This document shows positions 49,430 to 59,860 of a stretch of DNA of 64,000 bases, one piece after another. Numbering within the stretch: position 1 is the stretch's first letter; every line of letters begins with the position of its first letter. The position numbers were made by a program, and so were the translations under genes. The notes below the pieces were generated by a model. It saw only the letters and a list, made by a program, of their open reading frames with translations. It did not search any database and had not been told where the DNA came from. This DNA comes from Planococcus citri (Eukaryota; Arthropoda; Insecta; Hemiptera; Pseudococcidae), in the NCBI RefSeq assembly GCF_950023065.1, contig NC_088677.1:33625230-33689229 (forward strand). Reading direction: 5' to 3'.

Positions 49430-49844
49430 TTTAATTTTTCTATTTTTACCATTTTGTACAAATATTCAAGTTGTTATATTTATATTATGTAAGTTATTTT
49501 GTGTACGGCGTAACTTTCAAACTGTGTTATTTTTCAATGAAGTTCATTTCATTTAAAACGAAACTGTTTATAAATAGCATACCTAGATAGATAAAATTTC
49601 GACAACATATTTTTCATATTTCAATGTGGCAGAACATTCTAACATTTTTTTTTTTTTTCAATTCAAATTTTTAAAACATATTTTATAATAATTTTTACTG
49701 TTACATGGTACTTGGCTGTGTTAGTACATAATAGTTGATGTTTTTCAACATGTATCAAGGTAGAAAACCTCCGTAAGGAGTGTATTTCAGCGATAACATT
49801 CTACAAAACGCAGTTACCTTATTTTAAAATATTGTACAGATTGT

Positions 49845-49850
49845 AATAAA
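49845..49850 (+). terminator. poly(A) signal of CREB
   Basis: AATAAA about 416 bases after the CREB stop codon, preceded by an AT-rich 3'UTR. It lies before the oppositely oriented DCP1 3' end. Confidence 0.6.
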
Positions 49851-50062
49851 ATCATTGTGATCCAGATTAATATTTCAGTGTTTTCATGTTCTAAGTACAT
49901 TCTTAAGTTTTGTTGGATTTTGTACGTTATTTTGTTAAGTTAAATTATACTCAGTTGCAGGCTGCAGCAAAAAATTACTCGAGTACTTCGGTTAAATTTT
50001 CTAGTTCGCAAAAACAGGTACAACAACACGAAATCTTATTTCATTCGTAAAATGAACATTAC

Positions 50063-50068
50063 TTTATT
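50063..50068 (-). terminator. poly(A) signal of DCP1
   Basis: TTTATT on the plus strand (AATAAA on the minus strand), about 650 bases beyond the DCP1 stop. CREB and DCP1 therefore converge tail to tail with roughly 200 bp between their signals. Confidence 0.5.
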
Positions 50069-50719
50069 CACAATCAATCAATATAAATTAAATAAATACA
50101 TACATTCAATATACACAAAATATTCAAGTACCTATTTATCAACAATAGTCGAAGTCAATATTACATTTAAAAATTACGCACAAGAATCACTTATCATCAA
50201 TCAATGATGATACAAAATAGAAAAACATACATACCACTCATTTTTTAAAAATCAAACATTTGCGCGCTTTTTAAATTTCATAAAAATTGTCAATGAAGTA
50301 AAAATTATTAAAATATAAAATATGAGTTCGAGGGTCACAAAAAATAGTGTTACCTATTTCATTCACAAAAAAAATTAAAATGAATTTGTGAATTCAGATA
50401 AATCTGAGATGATTTTTAAAAAATTACACACGTGAAGGAGAGCTGTAACTTTTCAAAATTGAAAATCAATAAATTAAATATTTTACAAGAAAAATAAAAC
50501 TGATATGATTATCGCTTTAACAAAATGAAGAAGAAAAAAAAACTAAAGTCAAGGGTTAGCGTCAACTTACAAGTTCAAACGCTGATTTAAAACAAAAAAC
50601 TACTAACGGAATAAGAAGGATCATCACTGTTCAGAATAAAACTGAGAGCGAAAAAATACAAAAACACTTTGAACAAGGTCCAAACAGAAAAAAATCAGAA
50701 TTCTACCTTTGTCAAAAAA

Positions 50720-51775
50720 TTAATTTTTAGATATTTTTAAATAAGCATCGTAAAGTTTATCAACGAACTGAGCGTCATTTTTTAATAAATACTCCATCGC
50801 TTGAATCATTTGATTTTTTGACATGAGATCGAGTTTAGCATTCTTACTATCTGAAGAAGTCTGCGTATCGAAACTCTTTACAGAATTAGTCAGATCTAAA
50901 GGCGTGATTAACATACTAGGAGGAATGAGCTCGGGAAACTCGATCGTTTGACTATCTCCGCCGACAGGAGACTGTAGAAATTTTTGATCTATTCCATCTA
51001 GGATAGCAACAGGACTCGCTTTGGTCAAGTTTAACGATTTCATGTTATTTTCGATAACATTTACATTTTTATCGTAATCACTCTGGTTCATTGGTAATGT
51101 CTGTTTCTTTTCTATGTGAACGACAGTTTGAAACGAGGATGCTAATGATTTCTTGCAGTTTGAATGCTGGGCCGGAGATTGCTGCGAATTAGGTTGATTC
51201 TTAGTTGCTTCTTTACTGGCAATAGCGAAAAACTGACGGACGCTTTCGGGTTGTCCGCTGGGTTTTTTCTGTTTCGAATTAGCGTCGGTTTCGATAGCCT
51301 TTTGATCGAGCTTGTCAGGAGTGTCGAATTTGGCTTTGAATAAAGCTTCCGCGTTGTCGTCGTCTTCTTGTTCGTTTTTTTCTTTCTCTTTCAATTCTTG
51401 GAGTATTTGTTGAAAGACTCTTCCCATTTCAACACATTCTGACTTATCGTAAAACCAAATTCCAAAAATAGTTTTGAATATGTTTCTGTACAAAATGAAC
51501 GGTTCTTGGAGTTGTATTTCCATTGTGCTATTTAGAAGTTCGATGAAATTTGTAGTATCGAGTCTGTTCAAGATGAATATACCATACTTCGGGCTGGTCT
51601 TCCTCTTGTAGAAAAAACAAGCTCCTTCTACCTTTCGTTTTATCCATTTTGATTTCTTTGCGTCAAAAACGTATAACGCGACTTGAGATGCGCTGATAAT
51701 GATATCTTTTACCTGCTGGTCGAACCGATAAATCGCTGAGATGTTGGTTTTTTTCAAAAATGATACGTCCTCCAT
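50720..51775 (-). CDS. Dcp1: mRNA-decapping enzyme 1 (DCP1), single exon
   Basis: 351 residues, uninterrupted. DCP1 activates the DCP2 decapping enzyme in cytoplasmic P-bodies. The N-terminal EVH1 domain (~residues 1-125) shows YRFDQQVKDII...ASQVALYVFD...WIKRKVEGACFFYKR, then YGIFILNRLDTTNF and a segment ending IWFYD, all diagnostic of DCP1. A low-complexity linker follows, with a short PPSMLITPLDL motif in the later part. The C-terminal helix MIQAMEYLLKNDAQFVDKLY matches the trimerisation domain of animal DCP1. Length is shorter than vertebrate DCP1A/B but typical of insects. The gene is divergent from USP5 (538 bp between start codons) and convergent with CREB. It might look like a retrocopy, but it carries no disabling change and is the only DCP1 here. 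Confidence 0.96.
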   Translation of the reverse strand: MEDVSFLKKTNISAIYRFDQQVKDIIISASQVALYVFDAKKSKWIKRKVEGACFFYKRKTSPKYGIFILNRLDTTNFIELLNSTMEIQLQEPFILYRNIFKTIFGIWFYDKSECVEMGRVFQQILQELKEKEKNEQEDDDNAEALFKAKFDTPDKLDQKAIETDANSKQKKPSGQPESVRQFFAIASKEATKNQPNSQQSPAQHSNCKKSLASSFQTVVHIEKKQTLPMNQSDYDKNVNVIENNMKSLNLTKASPVAILDGIDQKFLQSPVGGDSQTIEFPELIPPSMLITPLDLTNSVKSFDTQTSSDSKNAKLDLMSKNQMIQAMEYLLKNDAQFVDKLYDAYLKISKN

Positions 51776-52313
51776 GATTAATTAACAACTATACGTACTA
51801 CACTGTAATACAAAGGGAAAAATCCTACCGATTCATTAATTAATTATCATGTAAAATTAAAAAATAACACATCATAAATTCATAACACATAACAACTTAT
51901 CACATTTTTTTCAAAGTTTTCAAATGAATGGAGTTTGCGGTAGACGCAGGGGTAGGAAGGGGTAAAAATGCTGTACTTTCGTCATGATAAACATAGAGCG
52001 CGCTCCGGTTAAAGCATCCAATCAAGAAGCTCCAAAGAAAATTCCCGTGAGCAATCGTATGTGCGGATTGTTTAGCTTGATATTCTGCTCATCTCATTGG
52101 TTAATTCTGGAATCTAGTGATAAGCACGAAAATTTTTTAGCCAATCACGAATGCCATTTAGTGCATCAGTGTTTACTCTTTTTTTTTCATCGTACACATT
52201 CATTCATCTCGAATTTTGTTGCTTGTGAAAATAATTGTCATCTTTGTGATCTGAATAGTGAATTGTATCATTTTGTAGTTTAAATTATTACGATTGTGTT
52301 TGCTTTGTTCAGT
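51776..52313. promoter_or_regulatory. shared divergent promoter region of DCP1 and USP5
   Basis: 538 bp separate the DCP1 and USP5 start codons on opposite strands, so both promoters must lie here unless upstream UTR exons exist. No TATA box stands out. An open frame at 51984-52283 on the plus strand has no recognisable domain and probably overlaps the USP5 5'UTR. Confidence 0.55.
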
Positions 52314-55300
52314 ATGGATAATCACATCGAATTGTTGAAAACTCACATATCTAGTATAAATGTACCGCAACCTAACGATAAGGTTTACAAAGATGAATGC
52401 GTGTATTCGTTTGATTCTCCGGTAAAATGTTAACTTGAATTATCATGTCATAATCTCTAGTTAACAATTTGAAGATTGAAATTTATGCGAACTGCTGCAG
52501 CTAATAACATTATCGCTTTTGAAATATTTTCCTTTTGTTTCCAAATCAGCTTCAACTTCGATAGCGATTAACTCCTTTATAATTTTATCTGTTCTTACAG
52601 TTCACGGATACTGGCTTATACGTTTGCATGAAAACTTTCTATGGCCTGGGAAAGGAGCATTTAGAACGACACCATCGTAAAACGGGCAGTTGCGTTTATG
52701 TTCACATGAAATATGAGAAAATTTTGGTAAATGCATTTTGAATAATATGTAACCCTAATTTGCGAATACCTACTCTGATATCTATGTTTAATATCTCGTT
52801 GTTGATTCAGTTGGAAACTAATGAACCAGAATTAGCAGAAAGTAAAAAACCCACACGTTTAGCTATCGGCGTACAAGGAGGATTTGATGCTGATCCTTTA
52901 TCTAAGAAATTTGAAACGAGGAAAAGCTACTCTATTGTAATTTTACCACAGCTAGTCATAATCCCGTGGCCGAACGATGGTTTACCTGAAAAAGTAAGTA
53001 ATGCGTTAATGTGAAAGAATCGTGTACAGTTCACTTTCATTATTCGTTTTTACTTTGTTTACTATCGCACTGTAGGCAATTACTGCGGTTTATGGAATAA
53101 TCAATGCAGAATCGGCTAGTAGATTGGCTGAGTTGGAGTCCGGAGCGTGGGATGGAGAAATCAGAGCCGTAACGAAGTAAGTTCTTTTCGGTTATTCTGT
53201 TGGATTTTCACATATTCGTTAACAAAAATTACTGTTAAAGACACACAAACTTGGTGCAAGTGGAGACGAATAAGAAAGTTCCTCCGAGTGGTTGGAAATG
53301 CGAGCGTTGTGAATTGACGACGAATCTGTGGCTGAACTTGACTGATGGTGCTATTATGTGTGGTCGTAAATTTTTCGATGGAACTGGTGGAAATGAGCAT
53401 GCGTTGAAGCACTTCCATGAAACCGGTAAGAATTAGTCTGGTTTGTTTTGCGTGCAAATCAAACAATTCTACTAGTCGTATTGTGTTACTATTTGTGTGT
53501 GTGCGTTTTTTTCTCATTTTTTCATTTTTTTTTAGGATATCCCTTGGCTGTTAAGTTGGGAACCATTACAAAAGATGGAAAAGCGGATGTGTTCAGTTAT
53601 GATGAAGACGATATGGTTGAAGATCCTCATTTAGTACAACATTTGGCTCATTTCGGTATCAATACAGCCAATATGGTGAAGGTATCTGTCAAATTTTTTA
53701 AAAATTAATGACGCGAAGTTATAGGTATTTTTTCAGAAATGACGATAATTTATTAAAATTACTTTTTTTCAGAGTGATAAATCGATGGTAGAATTAGAGC
53801 TGGATTTGAATCAGAAATTCGGGGAATGGGCTGCTATTCAAGAAGCTGGTAGTAATTTGCAACCGCTGTATGGGCCAGGATATACAGGTTTAAATAATCT
53901 AGGAAATTCCTGTTATTTGAATAGTTCTGTTCAAGTGTTGTTCACAGTTCCTGGATTTATTAAAAAGTACTATGTTTTTGGAAATACGTTCACCTTACGT
54001 TGTGATTTTAAAATTAATAGTCTTTAATAACTTTATGTGATTGTTTCAAATAGATACGTCGAAGAAGCTCCAAGAATATTTGATGGTGTTACTGGAAATC
54101 CAGCGCAAGATTTCAATGCTCAAATGTATGTGTTCTCTGTGTTATAATATTGATTATGTAGCTTGCCAATACTTAAGATTGATGAATTTCCAGGGCGAAA
54201 TTAGGTACTGGACTGCTATCGGGGAAATATTCGCATCAACCAGAAGATGAATACGACAATTCGTTTAGTATTTCTCCTAATATGTTCAAAACTGTGATTG
54301 GAAAGGGTCATCCTGCATTTTCCTCCAAGAATCAACAAGATGCGCAAGAATTTTTCCTATACTTGCTGACTGTTGTTGAGGTTTGTATTATTTGTTTTTG
54401 AAATACAACCTCGGCATATTTTTACCTTTCTTACTTATGTGTACAGAGAAACAGTCGACATCAATTTGATCCCACTGAATGCTTCAAATTCAAAATTGAA
54501 GAAAGGTATCAATGTCGTTCTAGTTCAAAAGTGCAATATTTCTATCGTACGGATAGTTGTTTACCTTTGATGATACCTTTGGATGCTGCAATAAATAAGT
54601 CTGAAGTTTTGGAATATGAAGCCAAACTAGCTCAACATGCTGCAAGTGGGAATAAAGGGTGAGTTTAGGCATTCGTCCATTATTGCCTGAAGGCATGCTT
54701 TCTCCATAGTTTGATTTTTTTTTAATATTTATAATTTTTGTGGTCTAATTTCAGAGAGCCTATAGAAATAGTAAGACCTCGCATAAAATTTGAATCTTGT
54801 CTGCAAGCATTCATTCAGAGTGAAGTTGTCGATCAATTTTATAGCTCTGCCATCAAAGGAAAAACTGAAGCTCTCAAGTAAGTTGTCTACTTCACTTGTT
54901 TTGATTTATCATAAATCTATTAGTAATTGAGAAGTTTCATTTTACAGAACTACTCGCCTATCAAACTTTCCGCAATATTTAATAATTCATTTGAAGAAAT
55001 ATACTCTCCGTGAAGACTGGACCCCGGTTAAATTAGATGTTTCGGTTGAAGTTCCAGACATTCTTGATTTATCGGCTTTGAAAGGGCTCGGATTACAACC
55101 TGGTGAAGAATTATTACCCAGCGAAGGTATAATTTATTTTTGAATTAAATATAAGGTACATTAATTTTCAATTGTGGTAATATTTGTGATTTTTGAACGT
55201 CACACAGATGATGCAGCTCAAGGAGGAGTTCAGTTTAATGAAGCACTGTTAGCGCAATTGATGGATATGGGCTTTCCTATCGATGCGTGCAAACGTGCGT

Positions 55301-56050
55301 TACATTTCACAAAAAATGAAAATCTAGAAAATGCGACCAATTGGTTAATGGAACATATCGACGATCCTAGTATAATGGAACCTTTTACTCTTCCTAAAAC
55401 TAGTAACAGTCGTGCTGCTGGAGGTAGGCCTAATAAATATATCGAATATGTAACCATTTAGAAAAAATAATCATTGAGATGAGTCAAAATTATGAACACT
55501 TTGCGAAGTTTGAATTCGGCTTATGGTTATTATTACTACAGTAAGCTTAGGTTCATGTTGTTTGACAGATTTTGTAGTCGATGAAGCAGCTGTGGCTCAA
55601 CTTATAAGTTTTGGATTTACGAGAAATCATGTTATAAAAGCTCTGCAAGAAACCAGCAACAGTGTAGAACGAGCTGCTGATTGGTTATTCAATCATCCAG
55701 ATGATGGTGACACTGTAATGATGGATACGAGTCCTGCGCCAACATCTGAACCAGCGCCAGGGCAATCGAGCTCAGCCAGTGAATCAGATTATCGTATGTT
55801 ATGATGACTCATATTTCTCACATTGATAGGTGGTTTTATTAAGGAACTGGTCATTTATTTCGTTATCTCTTTTTCAGGTTACCGTCTGAAAGCTTTCATT
55901 TCTCATATGGGACCATCGCCGGCTGTTGGCCATTACGTTTGTCATATAAATAAACAAGATAAGTGGGTGATTTATAACGATGAAAAAGTCGCGTTGTCTG
56001 AGAACCCACCGAAAGATCTTGGTTATGTTTACTTTTTTGAAAGAATTTAA
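52314..56050 (+). CDS. Usp5: ubiquitin carboxyl-terminal hydrolase 5 (isopeptidase T), 15 exons
   Basis: A cysteine protease that disassembles unanchored polyubiquitin chains in the cytosol and nucleus. Exons: 52314-52421, 52601-52726, 52811-52993, 53076-53176, 53241-53425, 53536-53681, 53773-53966, 54054-54125, 54194-54380, 54447-54658, 54755-54877, 54948-55126, 55208-55423, 55569-55793, 55878-56050. All are GT-AG and phase-consistent, giving 809 residues (human USP5 is 835-858). The ZnF-UBP domain (WKCERCELTTNLWLNLTDG...CGR, ~190-240) reads the free ubiquitin C-terminus. Cys box GLNNLGNSCYLNSS has catalytic Cys330, and the His box PSPAVGHYVCHI has His771. Two UBA domains sit between them (about residues 613-660 and 682-725), as expected for USP5. 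The gene is intact, unlike the faf-like copy elsewhere in the window. Confidence 0.97.
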
Positions 56051-56639
56051 TTTTGTTTGATTATTGTATGTAATGCTTACTTTAATGAATGCTGCTTTGA
56101 TTTTTGTGATGTAATGTATGTTATACTGTTTATTTTCCCTATTTTTTTTTTTTTTTTTTTTTTTACAGAAAAATACGAGTAACTAAGAATTTTCGAGGTA
56201 TTTTATTTATTTTTTGCTGAAAAGTCAATTTTTTAAACTAAGTATGAAACTTCCTTAGAGAGCCATTCTTTTTCATGTTGCTTCATTTTTCATCGAAGAG
56301 TGTTGTTTCATTAACATTCATTTTAGAATTACATGAGAAATACAATTTGTAAAGCATTCTGGTAGGAAACAATTATTGAACTTCGAAATGATGTGATAAC
56401 GTGTCGATGCGCATTATATTCACAGTACCTTACTCTGCACTCAACAATATTACGATTTTCATTAGGCAGAAAAGTGATTCATCTCATCTTGAAATCTTGA
56501 AATCGAAGCTGGTATCAGAATATTGAAACAAATGCGTCATAACAATCCATTTAATATCGAAATACATTTCCAAACATTATTTACAACGAAAGTTAGAGGT
56601 TCCAGTTATCTAGACAGAATTCCATAACTTTTTTTAACA
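56051..56639. other. convergent 3' region between USP5 and the MTRFR-like gene
   Basis: Contains the USP5 3'UTR, a ~26-base poly-T tract near 56140-56165, and the 3'UTR of the minus-strand unit. No other feature. Confidence 0.5.
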
Positions 56640-57210
56640 TCATTCTTCCTTCAAAAGACCTTCTCGTTTTTTCCACTCGTTCTTAAGTTGATTCAGTTTT
56701 TTCTTTTTGAGTTCCATCGCTTTGCTACGCACTTCGTCAAATCGTTTTTTCTGGTTGGCAATTGAATTTTCTCCATTTAGTTTACTATCCAACTTTTCAG
56801 TTAATATTTCGCGAGCTATCTCTTGATTTTTCTCGAGCGATCTGGTTTGATGGCATTTTACCACCAGTCCTGAAAATGTAACAATTGTTTATTAAAATTA
56901 AAATTACCTAATTTTTAATCAAAATTCAACATTAATTGAGGATGAAAATTGAAATATTAGACTAACCACTCGGTATATGTTTGAGCACTACACAATTCAT
57001 TGCTTTATTTACAGCTTGTCCTCCGGGTCCACTTCCTCTAACAAACTGTTCTTCCAAATCCCCATTATTTAGTTTTGGGTAGTTAGAATAATCTAAATCG
57101 TATTTCTTACATAAAATCTGGTAGTTACTAAGATGAAATCGGCGTATATAATTAGAAACGGATAATAAATTAATAGATTGATGCGAAAGCAAACTCTGTC
57201 TCCAATTCAT
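56640..57210 (-). CDS. mitochondrial ribosome-rescue factor, MTRFR (C12orf65)-type
   Basis: 157 residues from two exons (57210-56967 and 56869-56640; GT-AG, phase 1). Class I release-factor fold without codon-recognition domains. GSGPGGQAVNK carries the catalytic GGQ at residues 63-65, followed by NCVVLKHIPSGLVVKCHQTRSL, the conserved core. A lysine-rich C-terminal tail (KKKKLNQLKNEWKKR) is typical of rescue factors that bind the ribosomal large subunit. The basic N-terminus is compatible with a mitochondrial targeting sequence. The start codon lies one base after the stop codon of the upstream LYR-motif gene on the same strand, so it is probably translated from a shared transcript. ICT1-type proteins also carry GGQ, but the short length and tail favour MTRFR. 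Confidence 0.88.
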
Positions 57211-57211
57211 C

Positions 57212-57504
57212 TTAAATTATACGGCTATTTTTCAGCAATGTTATTCCTTTCTGAAAAACCAAAAAAATAACACTTTCTAAATGTAATTAATACAGTGAAA
57301 ATGACTTCAAATGATCGTGGAAATACTGACCTTATATTGAAATTCTATCTCAGCTGGATCTTCAAGATTCTTGTTCTGTTTAAATTCATTCTTAACTCTA
57401 CTCATGAAATATTCTTTATCAGTTAGCTGTAGATTTCTTCCATATTTTAGAAGATCTCGATATAGCAGTATTATTTTACGTTGAGAGCATGGATTAAAAT
57501 TCAT
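57212..57504 (-). CDS. LYR-motif mitochondrial protein, SDHAF1-like, two exons
   Basis: 70 residues from exons 57504-57331 and 57250-57212, with an 80-bp GT-AG intron in phase 0. The N-terminal ILLYRDLLKYGR holds the LYR motif that recruits the Fe-S/acyl-carrier machinery. RVKNEFKQNKNLEDPAEIEF and a C-terminal KKGITLLKNSRII resemble SDHAF1, the assembly factor for the succinate dehydrogenase iron-sulfur subunit. It is shorter than human SDHAF1 (115 residues). Other small LYRM proteins are possible, so the sub-family is tentative. The stop codon TAA (57214-57212) is followed by G and then the ATG of the MTRFR-like gene. Confidence 0.82.
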
Positions 57505-58456
57505 ATTTTTCTCACTTCAACAATTCACTAATAGCACTTTTTAAAATGACGGACTTGAAAAAAGTATGATGAAATCATGAAATGGAAACGCAGACGGGTA
57601 AAACCAAAAGAAAAGCACGAAAGTTCAATTTGAAGTTGAACTTGAGTGTTTTTGTTGTGTCTGTTATCACGTTCACATCAAGCAAAAATTTTTTGAGTTG
57701 TGGTTTAGGTGTTTCAATTTTTCTTGTCCAAAAATTCATAAAATAAGGTGCGTTTATGATTGTCCGTAACTCTTACGGCCTGTTACAGAAAAGTAAAAAA
57801 TTTTTTACTTTTCTGTAATTTTCTTTGTTCTTTTCTGTAAAACAAAAAGTTACGGTTACGGACAACGTGAACTACGCCATAAGAATTCTTGTATTTTACT
57901 TTTCCATAACAGACCGTAACTTTTATTACGGTTAGTTACAGACAATCATGAACGCACCTATAAATTCAATTTCTGTTTAATTTAGATATTTTTATCGATT
58001 GAAATTTCATTAATTAATCACAATTTAATACGCTTCTTGAGAAATTATTTTAAAATATTGTAAGCAATGGAATTTTTTGGAAAAAATGCAAAAAATCAAG
58101 AAGAACTCCGATTTGAAATCCTTGTTGATTCACGAAGCTTGAAATGGAAACTTTCGTGTTTTTTGATAAGAAAAAATGTGTGTTTTGATAATTCTCTTAA
58201 TTTAATTTCTTTCGTTGTTGAAAACTGTTGAAAATTGAGTAAGTTTTGACTGTTTTGAGATTATGGAATTGTTTTAGCCTAAATTTATTTGGGTAATGTT
58301 TTAAAGTAATCTCCGTTGAAACTTGTGCGGTTCAAGTTTCAGTGTCGGTGTATTTTTTTGGAACTTCTTCATCATAAAACTGTCACAAGTGTCACATATC
58401 CATAAATGTCATAACAATTACAGCCGGTGATATAATTTGCAATTTGCTCGCTCAAT
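57505..58456. promoter_or_regulatory. head-to-head region between the LYR gene and mRpL33
   Basis: 952 bp between divergent start codons, expected to hold both promoters. A 214-bp MITE occupies 57746-57959. The remainder is AT-rich with no clear TATA box. Confidence 0.5.
57746..57959. mobile_element. 214-bp MITE with AGGTGCGTT termini
   Basis: It begins AGGTGCGTTTATGATTGTC and ends with the inverse of AGGTGCGTTCATGATTGTC (18 of 19 match). ATA flanks both sides (57743-57745, 57960-57962). Inner inverted matches extend through CCGTAAC...TTACGG and GTTACAGAAAAGTAAAA, so most of the element folds into a hairpin. No coding capacity. A 3-bp ATA or 2-bp TA duplication is possible. Confidence 0.82.
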
Positions 58457-58693
58457 ATGTTTTTTACGAGAGTACTATCAGCGAAGTCATCCCATGTTCG
58501 CGTAGTCTGTGAAAGCCTGGTCACCGGACACCGTGTTAATGCGATTAGAGAACGTAAAGCAGACAAATTGGAAGTCGTAATGTTTGATCCTTATGTTCGG
58601 AAGAAAGTAGTTTACAAAGAGATCAAAAAACTTACAGGAGTTGATGTGAAAAATTTCAAACCTTTGGATACTTTAGAATCTTTAGATGGGTAG
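58457..58693 (+). CDS. mRpL33: mitochondrial large-subunit ribosomal protein bL33m
   Basis: 78 residues, single exon. HVRVVCESLVTGHRVNAIRE, then ADKLEVVMFDPYVRKKVVYKE is the characteristic bL33 fold of animal mitochondrial ribosomes; as in other animals the zinc-binding CxxC pairs of many bacterial L33 proteins are absent. The N-terminal MFFTRVLSA is short and basic, as in this small protein. About 14 residues follow the usual C-terminus (KNFKPLDTLESLDG). AATAAA at 58731-58736 lies 38 bases after the stop. It is head-to-head with the LYR/MTRFR unit. Confidence 0.92.
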   Translation: MFFTRVLSAKSSHVRVVCESLVTGHRVNAIRERKADKLEVVMFDPYVRKKVVYKEIKKLTGVDVKNFKPLDTLESLDG

Positions 58694-58730
58694 TTTCTGT
58701 GTTATTGAAATATTAGTTTTACTATTGTTA

Positions 58731-58736
58731 AATAAA
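58731..58736 (+). terminator. poly(A) signal of mRpL33
   Basis: AATAAA 38 bases after the stop codon, giving a very short 3'UTR. Confidence 0.65.
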
Positions 58737-58739
58737 GCG

Positions 58740-59860
58740 TGATTAATCACTATGTGATGTTGCTATTTATTTATTTTCAATTTGTTCTATGTGTAGATCA
58801 TCATGTACACCATCTAGATCTCATGAACGGCTTTTTCAAGCTTGTATCGCTTGCAAGTGTAAAGTGACATCTTCTTGTCAGAACTTTTCAATTTGTGCTG
58901 ATGTTTCTGAAGTTTTGAAAGTATGCTGACAATTGAAATTGATTTTTTCAATTTAGTTCAGGTGGACAATTTGAACAATACCCTAACTATAAATTAAGTA
59001 GGCACGTTCACATTCAGTCATAATCTGCATCGCGTTACCGAGGACAGACTAGTTATCCTGTATCCTTTAAAATTATATTCCACGATTTCCAGGAGTGTAT
59101 CAATCGGTCAATGTTTCAAAGCTTAATAAAGGCGTTTTACTTTATTATAATAAAACCAAAAATTGTCTGGTAGTTTGGTCCAATAAAAATATGAAAAAAT
59201 TGATTTGCAAGTTTAATTTATCTGACTCTAATCTCTAAAATGGAAGAATCTTGTAACTTTTCAAGTTTCTAATTTGAATTTTGAATGTGGTCGACTGGTC
59301 ATTTCATTTTTCGAGTGCCCTTCATCAATACTGGTGTTTCATTTTCTTCCTTCGCAAATTCGCAATCTTTCAGATAAATCATGAAGAATATTGAAGATCA
59401 ACGATCAAAATCTACACTCATTACTCCACAATCCACATTCAATTAGACATTTTTCCCACCAATTTTTAATTTTATAAAATGAGTACGGAGTATGGTAATT
59501 TTCATTTTCCATCGAAGATTCGATCAATTTTTTAAAAAAAAATATCTACTGCAAGCTTACCGAAAAATCCGAAAAACAAGGTTGTTTGAAAACCAATACC
59601 ATTTTGATTGGTGAGTGACGTATGATGACGGTTACAACGTCATTTGTTGTGATTGCTTGTTTTTTTTTTCGTTATCAATCACAATGTTATCTTCACTTCT
59701 TCAGTCATCTTGTATCTTGTGATTCGTGTTGGTGTGTTTTCCTCGTTGAGGTGTTCTGTTCATTAATTGTAAAAATGTTCTAAGTTGATACTTGAAAAAT
59801 AATTATAATTTGCGTTTGCTGTAATTTCGTTCTTGGCTCAGTTACACCAACTCCAGCAAA
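58740..59860. other. intergenic region and upstream of the haemolymph-protein gene
   Basis: No supported gene. The last few hundred bases before 59861 should contain the promoter and 5'UTR of the secreted protein gene. A Cys-rich open stretch at ~58796-58928 was considered and not accepted. Confidence 0.45.

Noticed and set aside
51984..52283. 99-codon frame upstream of USP5
   Set aside because: It overlaps the divergent promoter/5'UTR, shows no recognisable domain and ends just before the true USP5 start.
58796..58928. Cys-rich open stretch after an AG downstream of mRpL33
   Set aside because: There is no start codon or partner exon in phase, and mRpL33 already ends with its own poly(A) signal. 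Chance is likelier.
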